Assembly (NCBI RefSeq): GCF_011303755.1 | Contig: NZ_CP049885.1 | Coordinates: 770,001-834,000 of the forward strand | DNA: 64,000 nt | Source: Acidovorax sp. HDW3 | Lineage (GTDB): Bacteria > Pseudomonadota > Gammaproteobacteria > Burkholderiales > Burkholderiaceae_C | Direction of reading: 5' to 3' | Part shown: one piece after another, positions 27,299 through 37,000 of the stretch | Numbering within the stretch: position 1 is the first letter of the stretch | Layout of the letters: every line of letters begins with the position of its first letter | The notes under the pieces: model-generated | What the model was told of the DNA's origin: nothing | Databases searched by the model: none | What the model saw: only the letters and a program-made list of their open reading frames with translations | Translations under genes and position numbers: made by a program

Positions 27299-28195
27299 TT
27301 AGTGCAAGCTCTCGTGCGCAGCCGCCAGCACGCAGTCTGTCAGGCGCTGCAGCGCGGCCCGGGCGCTGCGCGGGTGGGCCCAGAACAGCGGTACGTCGAT
27401 GCGGGCCTCGGGCCGTAGCTCCACCAGGCGGCCCTGGGCCAGTTCCTCTTGCACCATGGCCATGGGGTGCATTCCCCAGCCCATGCCAATTTCACAAGCG
27501 CGCACATAGCCACCGGCTGAGGGCAGGAAATGCCGGGGCGGCGCTTCGCTCGGGGTCAGGCCCTGGGTTTGCAGCCATTGTTCTTGCAGGCGGTCGTTGC
27601 GGTCGTACACCATCATGGGTGCACGCGCCAGGGCCTGCGCCGTCACGCCCTGGGCAAAGTGGCGGTGCATGAAGGCCGGGCTGGTGGCGGCGATGTAGCG
27701 CATGGTGCCCAGGGGCCAGCTGTCGCAGCCGGCCATCGGTGCGGCGCTGGTGGTCACGGCGGCCAGCACCTCGCCTTCGCGCAGGCGCAGGCCGGTGTGC
27801 TCCTGGTCGTCAATGCGCAGATCGAGCAGCTCCGTGCCGCCCGCAGTAAAGGCCGCCACCGCCTGCATGAACCAGGTGGCGAGCGAGTCGGCATTGACCG
27901 CCAGTTTGAGCGTGGGCGTGTGCTCCGCCATGGCCGGCAGCAGCGCCGGGTGGCGGCTGCGCAGCTGGTGTTCGAGCAGCGCCACCTGCTCCAGGTGCAG
28001 GCACAGGTGGCGCCCGGCCTCGGTGCCGGTGCAGGGGCTGCCGCGCTGCACCAGCACCTGGCCGGCGCGTTCTTCCAATTGTTTGATGCGCTGCGAGACG
28101 GCAGAGGGCGTGACGTGCAGGCGCTGCGCTGCGCGTTCAAAACTGCCTTCGCGCAGCACGGCGGCCAGGGCCTGGAGGGCGGCGTAGTCCAGCAT
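27299..28195 (-). CDS. argP: LysR-family regulator, ArgP/LysG type
   Basis: A 298-residue LysR regulator. The N-terminal helix-turn-helix (SFERAAQRLHVTPSAVSQRIKQLEE) is typical of ArgP/LysG/IciA, followed by a substrate-binding effector domain. It is divergent from a LysE-type exporter across 70 bp, the classic arrangement in which lysine or arginine binding activates export. The 70-bp gap is AT-rich compared with its surroundings, with the repeated ATGCATTA/AATGCAT stretch near 28211-28243 as a possible site. The effector is inferred. Confidence 0.88.
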   Translation of the reverse strand: MLDYAALQALAAVLREGSFERAAQRLHVTPSAVSQRIKQLEERAGQVLVQRGSPCTGTEAGRHLCLHLEQVALLEHQLRSRHPALLPAMAEHTPTLKLAVNADSLATWFMQAVAAFTAGGTELLDLRIDDQEHTGLRLREGEVLAAVTTSAAPMAGCDSWPLGTMRYIAATSPAFMHRHFAQGVTAQALARAPMMVYDRNDRLQEQWLQTQGLTPSEAPPRHFLPSAGGYVRACEIGMGWGMHPMAMVQEELAQGRLVELRPEARIDVPLFWAHPRSARAALQRLTDCVLAAAHESLH

Positions 28196-28252
28196 GAAGT
28201 TTTGCTAAATATGCATTAGAAATTTGAAGTGTACTTAAATGCATGGTGTGCT

Positions 28253-28258
28253 TAGCAT
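28253..28258 (+). promoter_or_regulatory. -10-like hexamer 7 bp before lysE
   Basis: TAGCAT is followed by seven bases (CGGCGCC) and the ATG at 28266, and no ribosome-binding site is seen, as for the rsmB-type gene and trmJ. This suggests a leaderless transcript. Confidence 0.35.
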
Positions 28259-28265
28259 CGGCGCC

Positions 28266-28910
28266 ATGTTCTCTCTTGCTGCTGCTTCTCCCTGGTCTGC
28301 CGCCTGGCTCGCGGGCTTTGGCGTGTGCCTGTCGCTGATTGCTTCCATTGGCGCGCAAAACCTGTACGTGCTGCGCCAGGCCGTGCGGGGCGAGCATGTG
28401 CGTGCCTGCGTGGCGCTGTGTGTGGCTTGCGATGCGTTGCTGGTGGCCCTGGGGGTGGCGGGCATGGCGCAGCTGCTGGGGTCTTCGCCCGTGCTGGCGC
28501 AATGGCTGCAGTGGGGCGGGGCGCTGTTTTTACTGGCCTACGGCCTGTTTGCCTGGCAGCGGGCGCTGTTTGCGCCGGATGCGAACCAGGCCGCAACCGG
28601 GGGCGATCGCGTGGCGCGCGGCGTGCTGGGCGTGCTCGCAGGGTTGGCCGTGATTACCTTGCTCAACCCGCACGTGTACCTTGATACCGTGCTTTTGATC
28701 GGCTCCATCGGCGCGCGCCAGCCGGGGGCGCTGAAGGCGGTGTTCGTGCTGGGTGCGACCTGCGCCAGCCTGAGCTGGTTCGTCGCCCTGGCGGTGACGG
28801 GGCGGCGCTTGCAGCACTGGTTTGCCCAGCCCCGGGCCTGGCGTGTGCTCGATGCGTTCACCGGCAGCACCATGCTGGTGCTCGCCTGGTGGGTGGCGCG
28901 CAGTGCGTGA
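28266..28910 (+). CDS. lysE: LysE/ArgO-family basic amino acid exporter
   Basis: A 214-residue inner-membrane exporter with six predicted helices. The family motif LIASIGAQNLYVLRQA is in the first helix and GLAVITLLNPHVYLDTVLLIG in the middle, both hallmarks of LysE/ArgO. Divergent from an ArgP-type regulator that likely controls it. It probably exports excess lysine or arginine. The ATG at 28266 was chosen over an upstream in-frame ATG at 28239 because the first helix starts there. Confidence 0.92.
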   Translation: MFSLAAASPWSAAWLAGFGVCLSLIASIGAQNLYVLRQAVRGEHVRACVALCVACDALLVALGVAGMAQLLGSSPVLAQWLQWGGALFLLAYGLFAWQRALFAPDANQAATGGDRVARGVLGVLAGLAVITLLNPHVYLDTVLLIGSIGARQPGALKAVFVLGATCASLSWFVALAVTGRRLQHWFAQPRAWRVLDAFTGSTMLVLAWWVARSA

Positions 28911-28932
28911 GCGTTTGGTTCAAGACCCCAGC

Positions 28933-29748
28933 TCAATACACCAGCCGCTCGGGCCGCACCTCTTGCAAGATGGTGGTGGCGATTTCCTCGATGCTTTTGG
29001 TCGTGGTCGAGAGCCATCGGATGCCGGCGCGGCGCATCATGGCCTCGGACTCGCTGACTTCGTAGCGGCAGTTGACGATGTCGGCGTAGCGTGAGTTCGG
29101 GCGGCGCTCGTTGCGGATCTCGGAAAGGCGCTCGGGCTGGATGGTCAGGCCGAAGATTTTCTTGCGGTGCGGCAGCAGCGCGGGCGGCAGCTGGCGGCGC
29201 TCGAAGTCTTCGGGAATCAGCGGGTAGTTGGCCACCTTCAGGCCGCACTGCATCGCCAGGTACAGGCTGGTGGGCGTCTTGCCGCTTCTGGAGACGCCGA
29301 TCAGGATGACGTCGGCGCCCTCCAGGTCGCGGTGGCTTTGGCCGTCGTCGTGGTCGAGGCTGAAGTTGATGGCCTCGATGCGGTCGATGTACTCCTTGGA
29401 GCGCGTCACGTCCGAAAAGCGCCCGACGCGGTGCAGCGACTTGATGCCCAGCTCCTGCTCCAGCGGCCGCACAAAGGTGCCGAACATGTCCATCAACATG
29501 CCTTTGCAGCCTTCCTGGATGACCTTGAGCACCTCCATGTTCACCAGCGTGGTGAAGACGATGGGCTTCTTGCCCTCGAGCTCCGCCTGGTGGTTGATCT
29601 GGCGTACGGCCTGGTGGGCCTTGTCCACGGTGTCGATGAAGGGCAGGCGAACGTGGCGCGATTTGACTTCAAACTGCGCCAAGATGGCATTGCCAAAGGT
29701 TTCGGCGGTGATGCCGGTGCCGTCAGAGATGAAAAAAACAGTGCGCAT
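28933..29748 (-). CDS. ppsR: PEP synthetase regulatory protein (kinase/pyrophosphorylase) PpsR
   Basis: Bifunctional enzyme that inactivates PpsA by ADP-dependent phosphorylation and reactivates it by phosphate-dependent removal. The 271-residue protein begins MRTVFFISDGTGITAET and has the P-loop GVSRSGKT at residues 151-158, then the conserved YPLIPEDFE and NERRPNSRYA. The ATG at 29748 is the family start. It is divergent from ppsA, its substrate, across 193 bp; the regulator and target sit head to head. Confidence 0.95.
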   Translation of the reverse strand: MRTVFFISDGTGITAETFGNAILAQFEVKSRHVRLPFIDTVDKAHQAVRQINHQAELEGKKPIVFTTLVNMEVLKVIQEGCKGMLMDMFGTFVRPLEQELGIKSLHRVGRFSDVTRSKEYIDRIEAINFSLDHDDGQSHRDLEGADVILIGVSRSGKTPTSLYLAMQCGLKVANYPLIPEDFERRQLPPALLPHRKKIFGLTIQPERLSEIRNERRPNSRYADIVNCRYEVSESEAMMRRAGIRWLSTTTKSIEEIATTILQEVRPERLVY

Positions 29749-29941
29749 GGGAGAAAGGGCTGAGAGGGGAAGCCATAGGCTGCAGGGCTTGGGGGCTGCG
29801 GCATAGAATCGCGCCCATTGTCCCAAATTCACGCCATGCGCAGCCGCAGCCCACAACCCCAAATACAACGCGCGCCCTTGCCCATGGCCGCCTGCGCCCT
29901 GCTGGCGCGGGCCACCGGTTTTTAACTTCTGGAGTCTTCCC

Positions 29942-32332
29942 ATGTCTGCACGTTTTGAGGCGACCGCCCTGGTCGTACCGTTTGAACAACTGAGAATGAG
30001 CGACGTCGAGGTCGTTGGCGGCAAGAACGCCAGCCTGGGCGAAATGATCTCGCAGCTGCCCCAGGGCGTGCGCGTGCCCACCGGCTTTGCCACCACGGCG
30101 CACGCCTTCCGCGAGTTTTTGAAGTACGAGGGCCTGCACGAGCGCATCAGCGCGCGCCTGGCGGCGCTCGATGTCGAAGACGTGCGCGCCCTGGCCGCAG
30201 CCGGGGCTGAAATCCGTGGCTGGGTGGAGAACCAGCCCTTCCCTGCCGACCTGGAACAAGCCGTGCGCGCCGCCTTCGCCACCCTGAGTGCAAGCAATGC
30301 CCAGGCCAGTTTTGCCGTGCGCAGCTCGGCCACGGCAGAAGACCTGCCCGACGCATCCTTTGCCGGCCAGCAAGAAACCTTTTTGAACGTCGTCGGCATC
30401 GAAGATGTGCTGCACAAGATGAAAGAGGTGTTTGCCAGCCTCTACAACGACCGCGCCATCTCCTACCGCGTGCACAAGGGCTTTGCGCACGACGTGGTGG
30501 CGCTGTCGGCGGGCGTGCAGCGCATGGTGCGCTCGGACCTGGGCGCGGCGGGCGTGATGTTCACCATCGACACCGAAAGCGGCTTTGAAGAAGTCGTCTT
30601 CATCACCAGCAGCTACGGCCTGGGCGAGACGGTGGTGCAAGGCGCCGTCAACCCCGACGAATTCTACGTCCACAAGCCCATGCTGCGCGCCGGCAACAAG
30701 GCCGTGATCCGCCGCAACCTGGGCTCCAAGCTGATCCAGATGGTGTTTGCCAGCGCGGAAGAAAAGGCCGCCACGGGCAAGCTCGTCAAGACCACCGATG
30801 TGGCCACCGAGCTGCGCAACCGCTACAGCCTGAGCGACGATGAGGTGCAGCAATTGGCGCAGTACGCGCTGGTGATCGAGCAGCACTATGGCCGCCCCAT
30901 GGACATCGAGTGGGGCAAGGACGGCCAGGACGGCCAGCTCTACATCCTGCAGGCGCGCCCCGAGACGGTGAAAAGCCAGGCCAAGGGCCAGGCCGAACTG
31001 CGCTACAAGTTGAAGGGCCACGGCCAGGTGCTGGCCGAGGGCCGTGCCATTGGCCAGAAGATCGGCACCGGCCCGGTGCGCCTGGTGCACGACATCCGCG
31101 AGATGGACAAGGTGCAGGCCGGCGACGTGCTCGTCACCGACATGACCGACCCGAACTGGGAGCCGGTGATGAAGCGCGCCAGCGCCATCGTCACCAACCG
31201 GGGCGGGCGCACCTGCCACGCCGCCATCATCGCGCGCGAGCTGGGCATTCCCGCCGTGGTGGGCTGCGGCAACGCCACCGACAAGCTGAGCGACGGCACG
31301 CTGGTGACGGTGAGCTGCGCCGAGGGCGATACCGGCCACATCTACGACGGCCTGCTGGAGACCGAAGTGACCGAGGTGCAGCGTGGCGAGATGTCCGCCA
31401 TCAAGACCAAGATCATGATGAACGTCGGCAACCCGCAGCTGGCCTTTGACTTTGCCCAGTTGCCCAACGAAGGCGTGGGCCTGGCGCGGCTGGAATTCAT
31501 CATCAACAACAACATCGGCGTGCACCCCAAGGCCATCCTGGACTACCCCGCCGTCGATGCCGACCTGAAGAAGGCCGTGGAGAGCGTGGCCCGTGGCCAT
31601 GCCAGCCCGCGCGCCTTCTACGTGGACAAGGTGGCCGAGGGCGTGGCGACGATTGCGGCGGCGTTTTGGCCCAAGCCCGTCATCGTGCGCCTGTCGGACT
31701 TCAAGAGCAACGAGTACCGCAAGCTCATCGGCGGCAGCCGCTACGAGCCCGAGGAAGAAAACCCGATGCTGGGCTTCCGGGGCGCGGCGCGCTACATCAG
31801 CGCCGATTTTGGCGAGGCTTTTGCCATGGAATGCGAGGCCATCCGCCGCGTGCGCGGCGACATGGGCCTGACCAACGTGCAGGTGATGGTGCCGTTTGTG
31901 CGCACCCTGGGCCAGGCCGACCGCGTCACCCGCCTGCTCGCCGAGCACGGCCTGCAGCGCGGGCAGAACGACCTCAAGGTCATCATGATGTGCGAGGTGC
32001 CCAGCAACGCCGTGCTGGCCGACGAGTTCCTGCAGTACTTCGATGGCTTCTCCATTGGCTCCAACGACCTGACCCAGCTCACCCTGGGCCTGGACCGCGA
32101 CAGCGGCCTGGAGCTGCTGGCGCAGGATTTTGACGAGCGCGACCCGGCCGTGCGCGCGCTGCTGTCGCGTGCCATCGCTGCCTGCAAGGCACAAGGCAAG
32201 TACGTGGGCATCTGCGGCCAGGGCCCCAGCGACCACCCCGACTTTGCGCAGTGGCTGGCAGATGAGGGCATCTCCTCGATCTCGCTCAACCCCGACAGCG
32301 TGATCGACACCTGGCAGCAGCTCGCGGGCTGA
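29942..32332 (+). CDS. ppsA: Phosphoenolpyruvate synthase
   Basis: Converts pyruvate and ATP to PEP, AMP and phosphate for gluconeogenesis. The 796-residue protein has the ATP-grasp domain ([17 protein letters not shown]), the phosphohistidine domain [15 protein letters not shown] with catalytic H426, and the C-terminal PEP/pyruvate domain ending with [11 protein letters not shown] containing the catalytic Cys. GGAG lies 9 bp before the ATG. It is divergent from ppsR and followed 13 bp later by the symporter pair, so it may be co-transcribed with uptake of a carboxylate. Confidence 0.96.
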   Translation: MSARFEATALVVPFEQLRMSDVEVVGGKNASLGEMISQLPQGVRVPTGFATTAHAFREFLKYEGLHERISARLAALDVEDVRALAAAGAEIRGWVENQPFPADLEQAVRAAFATLSASNAQASFAVRSSATAEDLPDASFAGQQETFLNVVGIEDVLHKMKEVFASLYNDRAISYRVHKGFAHDVVALSAGVQRMVRSDLGAAGVMFTIDTESGFEEVVFITSSYGLGETVVQGAVNPDEFYVHKPMLRAGNKAVIRRNLGSKLIQMVFASAEEKAATGKLVKTTDVATELRNRYSLSDDEVQQLAQYALVIEQHYGRPMDIEWGKDGQDGQLYILQARPETVKSQAKGQAELRYKLKGHGQVLAEGRAIGQKIGTGPVRLVHDIREMDKVQAGDVLVTDMTDPNWEPVMKRASAIVTNRGGRTCHAAIIARELGIPAVVGCGNATDKLSDGTLVTVSCAEGDTGHIYDGLLETEVTEVQRGEMSAIKTKIMMNVGNPQLAFDFAQLPNEGVGLARLEFIINNNIGVHPKAILDYPAVDADLKKAVESVARGHASPRAFYVDKVAEGVATIAAAFWPKPVIVRLSDFKSNEYRKLIGGSRYEPEEENPMLGFRGAARYISADFGEAFAMECEAIRRVRGDMGLTNVQVMVPFVRTLGQADRVTRLLAEHGLQRGQNDLKVIMMCEVPSNAVLADEFLQYFDGFSIGSNDLTQLTLGLDRDSGLELLAQDFDERDPAVRALLSRAIAACKAQGKYVGICGQGPSDHPDFAQWLADEGISSISLNPDSVIDTWQQLAG

Positions 32333-32345
32333 GGCCGCAGACACC

Positions 32346-32663
32346 ATGCCACCGGCGATTGAGCCCACAGCCGAGCACAGTGGCATGACCACGGGCGTGC
32401 CGTTTGCGCCCGATTTGCACGATGCGCGTCACCTGTGGCTCAAAGCCGTTTTGCTGCTGCTGTGGCTGCTGGTGACTTTTGTCACCAGCTTTTTTGCCCG
32501 CGACCTGAGTCTGCCGTTTGGTGGCTGGACGTTTGGCTACTGGATGGCAGCGCAGGGCGCGGTGCTGGTGTTCATCGTCCTCACCATCGTGTACTGCGGG
32601 GCCATGGATCGCTTTGAACGCGCAGATGCCGATGCAGCGGCGCCGCCCCCGCGCCATGGCTGA
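32346..32663 (+). CDS. DUF4212 small membrane subunit of a sodium:solute symporter
   Basis: A 105-residue protein with two membrane helices (about residues 32-50 and 63-84) and the DUF4212 pattern VTFVTSFFARDL, FGGWTFGYWMAAQG. Such proteins are encoded just before large SSS-family symporters and are thought to be their small subunits. It overlaps the symporter gene by 8 bp. Translation may start at MPPAIE (32346) or at a downstream ATG (32385). Substrate unknown. Confidence 0.85.
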   Translation: MPPAIEPTAEHSGMTTGVPFAPDLHDARHLWLKAVLLLLWLLVTFVTSFFARDLSLPFGGWTFGYWMAAQGAVLVFIVLTIVYCGAMDRFERADADAAAPPPRHG

Positions 32664-34758
32664 AGGGGTGCAGGGCGAGCGCGCCTACCTGCGGCGCCTG
32701 CACCGCACCCTGGCGCTGTACGTGGCCGGGGTGTTGGGTTTTCTCGGCCTCATGGCCTGGGCCGAGCAGCGGGGGCTGTCGCGCCACTGGATCGGGCCCA
32801 TTTTTCTTTTCTTCACGGTGATGGTGTACGCCGCCATCGGCGTCTGGGGGCGCACCACCGACCCTGAGGAGTACTACGTTGCCGGGCGGCGCATCCCGCC
32901 CATGTACAACGGCATGGCGGCGGCGGCCGACTGGATGAGCGCCGCCTCCTTCATCAGCCTGGCGGGCGCCCTGTACCTGCAGGGCTTTGCCGGCCAGCCC
33001 GGCCAGCCCGGGGGCCTGGCGTATTTGCTGGGCTGGACGGGGGGCTTTGTGCTGGTGGCGCTTCTCATTGCGCCGCACCTGCGCGCCATGAATCTCTACA
33101 CCATCCCGGATTTTTTTCAGCAGCGCTTTGGCGGGCGCTGGCCGCGCATCATTGCCGCGCTGGCGGCGGTGCTGTGCTCGTTCACCTATGTGGTGGCGCA
33201 GATTTATGGCGTCGGCCTGATTGCCTCGCGCCTGACGGGGGTGCAGTTCGAGATCGGCATCATGCTCGGCCTGGGCGGGGTGCTGCTGTGCTCGTTCCTC
33301 GGGGGGATGCGCGCCATCACCTGGACGCAGGTGGCGCAGTACGTGGTCGTGCTGCTGGCGTTTTTGATCCCGGTGTCGTGGCTGGCCTACCAGCAGCTGG
33401 GCACGCCGCTGGCGACCTTGGTGTACGGCCAGCAGGTGGCGCGGGTGGCCGAGCTGGAGCAGCAGCTGCTCGATGACCCGGCCGAGCGCGCCGTGGTGCA
33501 GGCTTATTTGCAGCGTGCGCGCAACTACGAACAGCGCCTGCACAACGTGGGCGTGGCCCTGGAGCGCGAGCGCGAGGCGGCGCGTGCCCATGTGCGCGAA
33601 TTGCGTGCGCGCAATGCCGATGTAGGTCAGATCGTTGCTGCCAGTCGCGAGCTGGCGGCGCTGCCGCGCGATGAGGCGCAGGCGCGGGCGCAGTGGACGC
33701 GTGAGATGTACACCTATTACGAGCGTGCCCGTCCCCTGGGCGGCCTGCCGCGCCACAGCCAGGCTTTTGCCGGCAACCCCGACGGCACGCCGCAGGAGCG
33801 CGCCGATTACCAGGACACGCGGCGCAACTTTCTGGCGCTGATGTTCTGCCTCATGGTCGGCACGGCGGGCCTGCCGCACCTGCTCACGCGCTACTACACC
33901 GCCAGTTCAGTCGCGGGGGCGCGCGCCTCGGTGGCCTGGTCGGTGTTCTTCATTGCCCTTTTGTACCTGAGCGCCCCGGCGCTGGCGGTGCTGGTCAAGT
34001 TTGAGGTCATGCACAACCTGGTGGGCAGCAGCTTTGGCGAGCTGCCCAACTGGATTGCGCAGTGGGCGCGGGTCGATCCGGCGCTGCTGTCGGTGGAGGA
34101 CGTCAACGGCGACGGCATCGTGCAGTTTGGCGAGATTCACCTCGGCGCCGACCTCATCATGCTGGCCACGCCCGAGCTCGGCGGCCTGCCGTACGTGATC
34201 TCGGGGCTGGTGGCCGCTGGGGGCCTGGCAGCGGCGCTGTCCACCGCCGATGGCTTGCTGCTGACCATCAGCAACGCCCTGGTGCGCGACCTGTACTACC
34301 AGGGTCGCAGCGGGCGGCGCCATAGCTCGGCTGAGCAGCGGGTGATTTTGACCAAGTTTGCCCTCATGGCGGTGGCGCTGGCGGCGGCTTTTGTGGCCTC
34401 GCTCAAGCCGTCGGACATCTTGCCCATGGTCTCGGCCTCGTTCTCGCTGGCGGCCTCGGCCTTCGTGCCGGCCATGGTGCTGGGTATTTTTTGGCGCGGC
34501 ACCACGCGCGCGGGCGCCGTCTGGGGCATGTTGGCGGGGCTGGGGGTGGCGCTGTACTACATCGTGTCGCATCTGCCGGTGGTGCAGATGCTCACGCCCA
34601 GCTGGCTCGCCTGGCTCTGGGTGCAGGGCCTGTGGTGGGAGATTCAACCGATCTCCGCCGGCGTCTTTGGCGTGCCGGCGGGGCTGGCGGTGACGCTGCT
34701 GGTCAGCCGCATCACGCGCCCGCCGCCGCCGCTGCCGCGCATCCGGCTGGAGATGTGA
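32656..34758 (+). CDS. Sodium:solute symporter (SSS family, VC_2705-like)
   Basis: A 700-residue inner-membrane symporter that probably takes up a small carboxylate, paired with the DUF4212 subunit upstream. The SSS core motif region EEYYVAGRRIPPMYNGMA and DWMSAASFISLAGALY is near the N-terminus. Two features are unusual. First, a charged, coiled-coil-like insert of about 140 residues (roughly 255-400, rich in Arg/Glu/Ala). Second, a complete EF-hand calcium loop, DVNGDGIVQFGE, at residues 482-493, in a loop between helices. GLAAALSTADGLLLTI and the final helices are normal. ATG at 32656 is chosen as it follows the DUF4212 overlap. Role with ppsA (acetate or pyruvate use) is inference. Confidence 0.88.
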   Translation: MAEGVQGERAYLRRLHRTLALYVAGVLGFLGLMAWAEQRGLSRHWIGPIFLFFTVMVYAAIGVWGRTTDPEEYYVAGRRIPPMYNGMAAAADWMSAASFISLAGALYLQGFAGQPGQPGGLAYLLGWTGGFVLVALLIAPHLRAMNLYTIPDFFQQRFGGRWPRIIAALAAVLCSFTYVVAQIYGVGLIASRLTGVQFEIGIMLGLGGVLLCSFLGGMRAITWTQVAQYVVVLLAFLIPVSWLAYQQLGTPLATLVYGQQVARVAELEQQLLDDPAERAVVQAYLQRARNYEQRLHNVGVALEREREAARAHVRELRARNADVGQIVAASRELAALPRDEAQARAQWTREMYTYYERARPLGGLPRHSQAFAGNPDGTPQERADYQDTRRNFLALMFCLMVGTAGLPHLLTRYYTASSVAGARASVAWSVFFIALLYLSAPALAVLVKFEVMHNLVGSSFGELPNWIAQWARVDPALLSVEDVNGDGIVQFGEIHLGADLIMLATPELGGLPYVISGLVAAGGLAAALSTADGLLLTISNALVRDLYYQGRSGRRHSSAEQRVILTKFALMAVALAAAFVASLKPSDILPMVSASFSLAASAFVPAMVLGIFWRGTTRAGAVWGMLAGLGVALYYIVSHLPVVQMLTPSWLAWLWVQGLWWEIQPISAGVFGVPAGLAVTLLVSRITRPPPPLPRIRLEM

Positions 34759-34794
34759 ACGCTCTGGGCCGGTGCGCGGGCTGCCCGATGGCGG

Positions 34795-35148
34795 TTAAAC
34801 CGCCAGCAGTTCGACGTCGAACTTGAGCGTGGCGTGCGGCGGAATGACGCCGCCCGCGCCGCGTGCACCGTAGCCCAGGCTGGCGGGGATGATGAGGGTG
34901 CGCTGGCCACCGACTTGCATTCCCTGCACGCCTTCGTCCCAGCCCTTGATGACCATGCCGGCGCCCAGCAGGAAGGCAAACGGATCGCCCCGGTCGCGGC
35001 TGGAGTCGAACTTGGCGCCTTGCTGGCCGTCGTTGTAGAGCCAGCCGGTGTAGTGCACGCGCACCTGGGCGCCGGCCTGGGCGCTGGCGCCGCTGCCTTG
35101 CACGGTGTCTTCGTACTGCAGGCCCGAGGCGGTGGTGGTGAAAGCCAT
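34795..35148 (-). CDS. FKBP-type peptidyl-prolyl cis-trans isomerase
   Basis: A 117-residue single-domain FKBP that isomerises Xaa-Pro bonds. It shows VRVHYTGWL, KFDSSRDRGDPFAF, VIKGWDEGVQGM, RTLIIPASLGYGARG and VIPPHATLKFDVEL, all FKBP fold and active-site elements. No signal peptide, so cytoplasmic. A dispersed repeat lies immediately upstream, between its start and the HxlR gene's terminator. Confidence 0.93.
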   Translation of the reverse strand: MAFTTTASGLQYEDTVQGSGASAQAGAQVRVHYTGWLYNDGQQGAKFDSSRDRGDPFAFLLGAGMVIKGWDEGVQGMQVGGQRTLIIPASLGYGARGAGGVIPPHATLKFDVELLAV

Positions 35149-35159
35149 GGTGAAAATCC

Positions 35160-35216
35160 TTTTGCTATCAAAATAATAGCTGCTCGCGCTTGCTGGATAA
35201 GCGTTGCAGCCCAAAA
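35160..35216 (+). repeat. Dispersed repeat, intergenic copy between fkbP and hxlR
   Basis: TTTGCTATCAAAATAATAGC, then TGCTCGCGCTTGCTGGATAA and GCGTTGCAGCC; nearly full-length. It lies within the 125-bp gap upstream of the FKBP gene. Confidence 0.8.
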
Positions 35217-35243
35217 AGCCAAAAACCCGCGCAGGGCGCGGGT
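35211..35243 (-). terminator. Rho-independent terminator after the HxlR-type gene
   Basis: ACCCGCGC (35225-35232) pairs with GCGCGGGT (35236-35243). On the minus strand it is followed by TTTTTGGCTTTTTGG. It lies 31 bp beyond the HxlR gene stop. Confidence 0.75.
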
Positions 35244-35273
35244 GTCTGGCGAGAACAAGGGGCCGGGGCCGCT

Positions 35274-35579
35274 TTACTTCTTGGCGCGGCCGGCGGCCCA
35301 GCGGGTGGCAAAAGCCTGCAGATCCGACAGGCGCTTGAGCAAGTCCTGGCCGCTGGCGGTGACGGTGTAGCCCTCGCTGCCGTGGTCGAGCAGGCCCGCT
35401 TCGCGCAGCTCTTTGATGCGGGTGTTGAGCGTGTTGGGCGTGATGCCGCCGACGCTGTCTTGCAGCAGGCGGAAGGTTTGCGGGTGGCCGTCGCGCAGCG
35501 CCCAGAGCACGCGCAGCGCATAACGGCATTCGAGCTTTTCAAACAGCTGGTGGATGGCGGCGTTTTCTTTGGCGCTCAT
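35274..35579 (-). CDS. HxlR-family transcriptional regulator
   Basis: A 101-residue winged-helix regulator. LFEKLECRYALRVLWALRDG, FRLLQDSVGGITPNTLNTRI and LREAGLLDHGSEGYTVTASG are the HxlR pattern. It lacks the usual cysteine at the very N-terminus found in redox-sensing members; its one cysteine is in LECRY. Single-gene unit with its own terminator; target unknown. Confidence 0.88.
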   Translation of the reverse strand: MSAKENAAIHQLFEKLECRYALRVLWALRDGHPQTFRLLQDSVGGITPNTLNTRIKELREAGLLDHGSEGYTVTASGQDLLKRLSDLQAFATRWAAGRAKK

Positions 35580-35787
35580 GAACGCTTCTCCTGGGGCAAT
35601 GGGTGGGCGATGGGGCAGGGCGGGCCTGCCAAGGTGGGCCGGACTATAGCCGGGATTCGATTTTGCTACAAGTTTAATAGCTCCAAAGTGCCGGTGGGTA
35701 TGCGCTACCCTGCAAAAACGGGGTAAATACCGAGTGCCCCTCCAGGGGCGGGCTTATGCTGTAGCCCCCTGTTTTTTGCTTCCCGCC

Positions 35788-36987
35788 ATGTCCTCTCGCA
35801 CTTCCTCCCTTCCCCTGGCCGGCCTGCGCGTGGTCGAATTCACGCACATGGTCATGGGCCCGACCTGCGGCATGGTGCTGGCCGACCTGGGGGCCGAGGT
35901 CATCAAGGTCGAGCCCATCGAGGGCGACCGCACGCGCCACCTGCTGGGCGCGGGCGCGGGCTTTTTCCCCATGTTCAACCGCAACAAGAAAAGCATCGCC
36001 ATCGACCTGCGCCAGAGCGAAGGCCAGGCCGTGGCGCGCAAGCTCGCGCTGTCGGCGGACGTGGTGCTGCAAAACTTCAAGCCCGGTACCCTGGCCAAGT
36101 ACGGGCTCGATTACGCCGCCCTGAGCGCCGAGAACCCGCGCCTGATCTACGTGAACCACACGGGGTTTTTGCCCGGCCCCTACGAGCACCGCACGGCGCT
36201 CGACGAGGTGGTGCAGATGATGGGCGGCCTGGCCTACATGACGGGCCGCCCCGGCGACCCGCTGCGCGCGGGTACCAGCGTGAACGACATCATGGGCGGC
36301 ATGTTCGGCGCCATTGGCGCCATGGCGGCGCTGCTGCAGCGCGGCATCAGCGGGCGCGGGCAGGAGGTGGATTCGGCGCTGTTCGAGAACAATGTCTTTC
36401 TGGTCGGCCAGCACATGCTGCAGTACGCCATCACCGGCGAGGCGGCGGCGCCCATGCCCGCGCGCATCTCGCCCTGGGGTGTGTACGACGTGTTCACGGT
36501 GCAGGGTGGCGAGCAGATTTTTCTCTCTGCCGTGAGCGATGTGCAGTGGCAAACCCTGTGCCGTATTCTGGATTGGGCCGATCTTGCTGCCGACCCGCAG
36601 CTCGCCAGCAACAACGACCGCGTGCGCGCCCGCCCGACGCTGCTGCCACAGCTGCGCCAGCGCCTGGCCGAGCGCAGCGCAACCGAGCTGGCGCAGCTGT
36701 GCGAGGCCCATGGCCTGCCCTACGCCCCCATTGGCCGCCCCGAGCAGCTCTACGACGACCCGCACCTCAACGCCAGCGGCGCCCTGGCCGACATCACCCT
36801 GCCCGACGGCGAGCGCGCCGGCCAGACGGTGCGCACACCCTTGTTCCCGCTGCGCCTGGCCGGCGCGCACCTGCCCGTGCGCATGGACCCACCGGCCAAG
36901 GGTGCGCACACCGACGCGCTGCTGCAGGGCCTGGGTTACGACGCCGCGCAAATCGAGGCCCTGCGCACGGCTGCCGCCGTGGCTTGA
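35788..36987 (+). CDS. CaiB/BaiF-family (class III) CoA-transferase
   Basis: A 399-residue formyl-CoA-transferase-type enzyme that moves CoA between acids. The N-terminus GLRVVEFTHMVMGPTCGMVL and KVEPIEGD match the family, and the catalytic Asp is probably D167 in SVNDIMGGM, followed by GRGQEVDSALFE. The C-terminal PYAPIGRPEQLYDDPH is also typical. The ATG at 35788 fits the family start. The 208-bp region before it holds only a weak dispersed-repeat remnant near 35662-35687. The substrate cannot be told from sequence alone. Confidence 0.9.
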   Translation: MSSRTSSLPLAGLRVVEFTHMVMGPTCGMVLADLGAEVIKVEPIEGDRTRHLLGAGAGFFPMFNRNKKSIAIDLRQSEGQAVARKLALSADVVLQNFKPGTLAKYGLDYAALSAENPRLIYVNHTGFLPGPYEHRTALDEVVQMMGGLAYMTGRPGDPLRAGTSVNDIMGGMFGAIGAMAALLQRGISGRGQEVDSALFENNVFLVGQHMLQYAITGEAAAPMPARISPWGVYDVFTVQGGEQIFLSAVSDVQWQTLCRILDWADLAADPQLASNNDRVRARPTLLPQLRQRLAERSATELAQLCEAHGLPYAPIGRPEQLYDDPHLNASGALADITLPDGERAGQTVRTPLFPLRLAGAHLPVRMDPPAKGAHTDALLQGLGYDAAQIEALRTAAAVA

Positions 36988-37000
36988 AATTGGAGTGTTT

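Noticed and set aside
29723-32392. An 889-codon minus-strand frame opposite ppsA
   Set aside because: ppsA has all catalytic motifs; the antisense product is repetitive in composition and has no start or ribosome-binding site of note.
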